Positions 61,082 through 64,000 of a stretch of DNA of 64,000 nucleotides are shown here, in pieces. The notes below the pieces were generated by a model. It was not told where the DNA came from. It ran no database searches and worked only from the letters and a program-made list of their open reading frames with translations. Origin of the DNA: Yoonia sp. BS5-3 (lineage in GTDB: Bacteria; Pseudomonadota; Alphaproteobacteria; Rhodobacterales; Rhodobacteraceae); NCBI RefSeq assembly GCF_038069655.2, contig NZ_CP150951.2, positions 1,948,001 to 2,012,000 on the forward strand, given 5' to 3'. Position 1 is the first letter of the stretch. Every line of letters begins with the position of its first letter. Made by a program: the position numbers and the translations under genes.

Positions 61082-62239
61082 ATGGCAGACGTTATGCATG
61101 GGCCGCAGGATCGGGCAACCCCCGATCCCAGATTTATCGGCTCTGAGATTTATCGCAGCTCAAGTTATGGGGATTGGCACCCTTTGCGGGTCCCGCGTGT
61201 GTCGACGGTGATGGATCTTTGCCGCGCTTTGGGGTGGTTGCCACGGGACCAATTTATCAACAGTCCACGCGCAAAACCGGCGGCTTTGACCGGGTTTCAT
61301 ACCCCGGCTTATATCGCGGCGCTTCAGGCGGCGGAAGCCGCACAGCAAGTCTCTGACGCGGTGCGTTTGCGCCACGCATTGGGTACGCCGTCCAACCCCG
61401 TCTTCACCGAAATGTATCGCCGTCCGGCCACCTCGGCTGGCGCTTCGTTGCTGGCGGGCGAGTTATTGGCCAAGGGCGGTGTGATCTATTCCCCAGCGGG
61501 TGGCACCCATCACGGTATGCCAGACCGGGCGAATGGGTTTTGCTATCTCAATGACCCGGTCTTGGCGATCCAATCGCTTCGCCGGAATGGGGCGGCGCGC
61601 ATCGCGTATGTTGATATCGATGCCCATCATGCGGACGGTGTGCAATATGCGTTTGAGGATGATCCGCAGGTGCTGCTGATTTCCATCCACGAGCAAAATC
61701 GCTGGCCCCGCACGGGTGCATTGTCCGAACGAGGGGTCGGGCAAGTGTTTAATCTGCCCGTCCCGGCGGGCATGCATGATGATGACATGGCGCTGATCCG
61801 CGATGCTTTGATCCTGCCCCGTGTCGCAGATTTTCGCCCCGATGCCATTGTCCTGCAATGCGGTGCGGATGCTGTGACAGAAGACCCGCAATCCCGGCTG
61901 ACCCTGTCCAACAATGCGCATTGGGCGATTGTTGCAGCGCTGCGCGGCATGGCGCCGCGCTATCTGGTGCTGGGTGGCGGCGGGTATAATCCGTGGTCCG
62001 TTGGCCGCTTATGGACAGGCGTCTGGGCCGCGCTGAACGATTGCGACATCCCAGATGATTTGCCTGGCAATGCCCAAGATGTGTTGCGCGCCCTGACCTG
62101 GAAGGGACCCCGACGCGACGTGCAGCCGCAGCCGCATTGGATCACCACCTTGCGAGACACACCGCGCCCCGGGCCGATCCATTCGGACATCCGCGCCAGC
62201 CTGCATGTCTTGGCGGCAAATAGCGCGCGTTGGGTCTAA
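61082..62239 (+). CDS. Histone deacetylase-like amidohydrolase (AcuC/HdaH superfamily)
   Basis: A 385-residue arginase/deacetylase-fold hydrolase with the family metal-site motifs: GGTHHGMPDRANGFCYLND (His pair), YVDIDAHHADGVQYAF (Asp/His ligands), QCGADAVTEDP, and LGGGGYNPWSVGRLW (catalytic Tyr position). Bacterial members remove acyl groups from acetoin-linked proteins, acetyl-lysine or polyamines. Substrate unknown. The start is uncertain: ATG 61082 or 61094, neither with a strong ribosome site; the longer upstream frame overlaps the NUDIX gene. Confidence 0.92.
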   Translation: MADVMHGPQDRATPDPRFIGSEIYRSSSYGDWHPLRVPRVSTVMDLCRALGWLPRDQFINSPRAKPAALTGFHTPAYIAALQAAEAAQQVSDAVRLRHALGTPSNPVFTEMYRRPATSAGASLLAGELLAKGGVIYSPAGGTHHGMPDRANGFCYLNDPVLAIQSLRRNGAARIAYVDIDAHHADGVQYAFEDDPQVLLISIHEQNRWPRTGALSERGVGQVFNLPVPAGMHDDDMALIRDALILPRVADFRPDAIVLQCGADAVTEDPQSRLTLSNNAHWAIVAALRGMAPRYLVLGGGGYNPWSVGRLWTGVWAALNDCDIPDDLPGNAQDVLRALTWKGPRRDVQPQPHWITTLRDTPRPGPIHSDIRASLHVLAANSARWV

Positions 62240-62277
62240 GACTTGCCTTGCTGCCCCAAGCGCCGGATAGTCGCCCC

Positions 62278-63018
62278 ATGATATGCCGTGTCCTTGCCGT
62301 GATCAGTTTCCTGTGTGCCGCCCCTGTCGCCAGGGCCGAAGTGATCGTCTTTGCCGCGGCCAGTCTTAAAGAGTCCATTGATGCGCTGGCCGCCCAATTT
62401 GACGGTGTTGTGGTGTCGTATGGCAGCAGTGCGACACTGGCCCGTCAGGTCAGTTTGGGCGCACCTGCTGATGTGATCCTGCTGGCCAATACGGAATGGA
62501 TGGATGCGCTGATCCAGGGGGATCAGATTGTTCCCGCGTCAGTTGTGGATTTTGCGAGCAACCGGCTTGTTCTTGTTGGTTCTATCGGCGCTGATGAAGT
62601 GATGCTGACCCCTGATGCGTTGCTGGCGGCGTTGGGGCAAGGGCGTCTTGCGGTTGGTATCACCGCAGCTGTTCCGGCTGGGATTTATGCAAAGGCCAGC
62701 TTGCAGTCCTTGGGACTGTGGGACAGCGTGTCATCCCATTTGGCCGAGATGGACAATGTCCGATCTGCGCTGGCCTTGGTAGTACGCGGGCAGGCCCCGC
62801 TTGGTATCGTTTATCAGACGGATGTGCAGGCAAGCGATGCGGTGCGGGCCTTGGCGGTGTTTCCCCAGGATAGCCATCCGCCCATTCGATATCAGGCGGC
62901 GTTGGTCCGCGGGCATAGCGCTGCGGCTGCGCCTTTTCTAATGGCTCTGATGGGTTCCAACGGGCAGACGCTTTTGGCCGAGGCGGGTTTCCTGCCGGCG
63001 CAGGTAGGGCTGGAATGA
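62278..63018 (+). CDS. modA: Molybdate ABC transporter, substrate-binding protein
   Basis: ModA binds molybdate (or tungstate) in the periplasm. The 246-residue precursor has a signal peptide (to about residue 19, ending ARA), then EVIVFAAASLKESIDALAAQF, VSYGSSATLARQV (oxyanion site) and GAPADVILLANTEWMD. It overlaps modB by 4 bp (ATGA). It lies 38 bp after the deacetylase-like gene. I saw no molybdenum riboswitch or clear ModE site. Confidence 0.95.
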   Translation: MICRVLAVISFLCAAPVARAEVIVFAAASLKESIDALAAQFDGVVVSYGSSATLARQVSLGAPADVILLANTEWMDALIQGDQIVPASVVDFASNRLVLVGSIGADEVMLTPDALLAALGQGRLAVGITAAVPAGIYAKASLQSLGLWDSVSSHLAEMDNVRSALALVVRGQAPLGIVYQTDVQASDAVRALAVFPQDSHPPIRYQAALVRGHSAAAAPFLMALMGSNGQTLLAEAGFLPAQVGLE

Positions 63019-63710
63019 CCGATTGGCTGGGTCCGCAGGAATGGGCGGCGATCCGGCTGTCGCTGCGTGTCGCTGTGGTGGCCACGATCTGCGCCTTGCC
63101 GTTGGCGATCTGGGTTGCGCATCTGCTGGCGCGCAAGCGGTTTCCCGGGCGGCAGTTGTTGAACGGAATTGTCCACCTTCCGCTGGTTTTGCCGCCTGTC
63201 GTGACGGGTTATCTGCTGCTTGTTGTCTTTGGCCAGCAAGGGCCGATTGGCGCGCTGCTATCTGAGCATTTCGGGATCACTGTTGCATTCCGCTGGACGG
63301 GTGCTGCGCTGGCCGCAGCGATCATGGCGTTTCCCCTGATGGTCCGATCAATCAGGATCGGGATCGAGGCGGTCGACCCCGGGCTTGAAGCGGCGGCCGC
63401 AACGTTGGGTGCCTCGCGCGCACGCATTTTCATGACCGTGACATTGCCTTTGGTCTTCCCGGCGGTTCTGGCCGCCGCTGTGTTGGGTTTCGCCAAGGCG
63501 CTGGGCGAATTTGGCGCGACGATCACCTTTGTTGCGGCGATCCCCGGGCAGACCCAAACTATTCCTTCGGCGATTTACGGGCTGTTACAAGTGCCGGGCA
63601 GTGAGCCTGCGGTCTTGGGGCTTGTCACCGTATCAGTCATTTTGGCGATGGGTGCGCTTTTGCTATCTGAATGGCTGGCCCGCCATATGGCGCGCAAGGT
63701 CGGCGCCTGA
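63015..63710 (+). CDS. modB: Molybdate ABC transporter, permease ModB
   Basis: The integral-membrane channel of the molybdate importer. The 231-residue protein has about five membrane helices and the ABC-permease EAA-type loop LEAAAATLGASRARIFMTV (about 127-145), followed by KALGEFGATITFVAAIPGQT, which is characteristic of ModB. The start overlaps modA by 4 bp and the stop overlaps the modC start by 1 bp. Confidence 0.96.
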   Translation: MTDWLGPQEWAAIRLSLRVAVVATICALPLAIWVAHLLARKRFPGRQLLNGIVHLPLVLPPVVTGYLLLVVFGQQGPIGALLSEHFGITVAFRWTGAALAAAIMAFPLMVRSIRIGIEAVDPGLEAAAATLGASRARIFMTVTLPLVFPAVLAAAVLGFAKALGEFGATITFVAAIPGQTQTIPSAIYGLLQVPGSEPAVLGLVTVSVILAMGALLLSEWLARHMARKVGA

Positions 63711-64000
63711 TGCTTGAGCTGCATATCCAAAAGAGCCTGGGTGATTTTGCCCTCGACATCCAAGCGGAGGCCCCCGCCGGGGTCACCGTCATTTTCGGAC
63801 CTTCAGGGTCTGGCAAGACGTCCGTGGTCAACGCAGTTGCCGGTTTGATGAGGCCTGATCAGGGGCGGATCGCCATCGGGGATCGTGTTCTTTTCGACCG
63901 GGCGCAGCGGGTCAATCTGCCGGTCAATCAGCGCCGTGTTGGCTATGTGTTTCAGGATGCGCGCTTGTTTCCGCATCTCAGCGTCAGGCGAAACCTGCAT
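63710..64000 (+). CDS. modC: Molybdate ABC transporter ATPase ModC, N-terminal part (runs off the window)
   Basis: The first 97 residues of the ATPase that powers ModB. Walker A is FGPSGSGKTS (about 29-38) and the Q-loop lies in VGYVFQDARLFPHLSV. The rest, including the signature motif, Walker B and the molybdate-binding C-terminal domain, lies beyond the right edge. The ATG shares its A with the modB stop. Confidence 0.95.
   Translation, partial: MLELHIQKSLGDFALDIQAEAPAGVTVIFGPSGSGKTSVVNAVAGLMRPDQGRIAIGDRVLFDRAQRVNLPVNQRRVGYVFQDARLFPHLSVRRNLH

Noticed and set aside
62240-62277. Search for a molybdenum-cofactor riboswitch or ModE box before modA
   Set aside because: The gap is only 38 bp and shows no such structure.

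Overview
The window looks like chromosomal DNA of an alphaproteobacterium of the order Rhodobacterales (Roseobacter/Rhodobacteraceae type). This is inferred from gene orders typical of that group: ruvAB–thioesterase–tolQRAB–pal–cpoB–tilS–ftsH, and ctaC–ctaB–small ORF–ctaG–ctaE–surf1–thrC–M16 protease–acetyltransferase. Short intergenic repeats that I recognise from that group (the 'GGCGGGAGTATTTT' motif and hairpins around 'ATGGGTTTC') support it. The DNA is moderately GC-rich and densely coding. I saw no tRNA, rRNA, CRISPR array, insertion sequence or phage gene.

Layout. 1-8.8 kb: end of ruvA, ruvB, an unknown ORF, the ybgC-type thioesterase, the complete Tol-Pal envelope-constriction system, and tilS. 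8.8-14.3 kb: ftsH with a clear terminator, a MOSC protein, then the one-carbon genes fhs and folD separated by a palindromic repeat. 14.3-18.3 kb (minus strand): pdeM and an Lhr-type helicase of the ligase-associated DNA-repair group, plus a dehydrogenase. 18.3-30.9 kb (minus strand): a tad/cpa locus for Flp (type IVb) pili. It has two pilin genes, assembly and usher genes (cpaB, cpaC, an OmpA-like lipoprotein, cpaE, cpaF, tadB, tadC), two TPR lipoproteins, the prepilin peptidase and an AAA ATPase. Internal hairpins divide it into several likely transcription units.

31.3-38.1 kb: lytic transglycosylase, succinyl-CoA:3-ketoacid CoA-transferase subunits, an exported protein of unknown function, topA and dprA. 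38.1-39.4 kb: an isolated metallophosphoesterase in lower-GC DNA flanked by degenerate repeats, possibly acquired. 39.4-48.5 kb: tldD, then the aa3-type cytochrome oxidase subunit and assembly cluster (subunits II and III, haem O synthase, Cox11, Surf1), thrC, an M16 peptidase and an acetyltransferase. Oxidase subunit I (ctaD) is not in the window.

48.6-64 kb: an FAD-linked 2-hydroxyacid dehydrogenase, a 0.2-kb inverted-repeat element enclosing a highly foldable sequence, apt and mtnP (purine/methylthioadenosine salvage), a SulP anion transporter, flavin reductase and acetyltransferase genes, an EcsC protein, lysC–ptsP, a NUDIX–DUF1178–SDR operon, a histone-deacetylase-like hydrolase, and modAB with the start of modC.

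Most of this is core housekeeping. The less ordinary parts are the element at 50.06-50.25 kb, the segmented tad locus with its two pilins, the isolated phosphatase, and small or unknown ORFs. I did not find convincing evidence for a wholly new defence or metabolic system.
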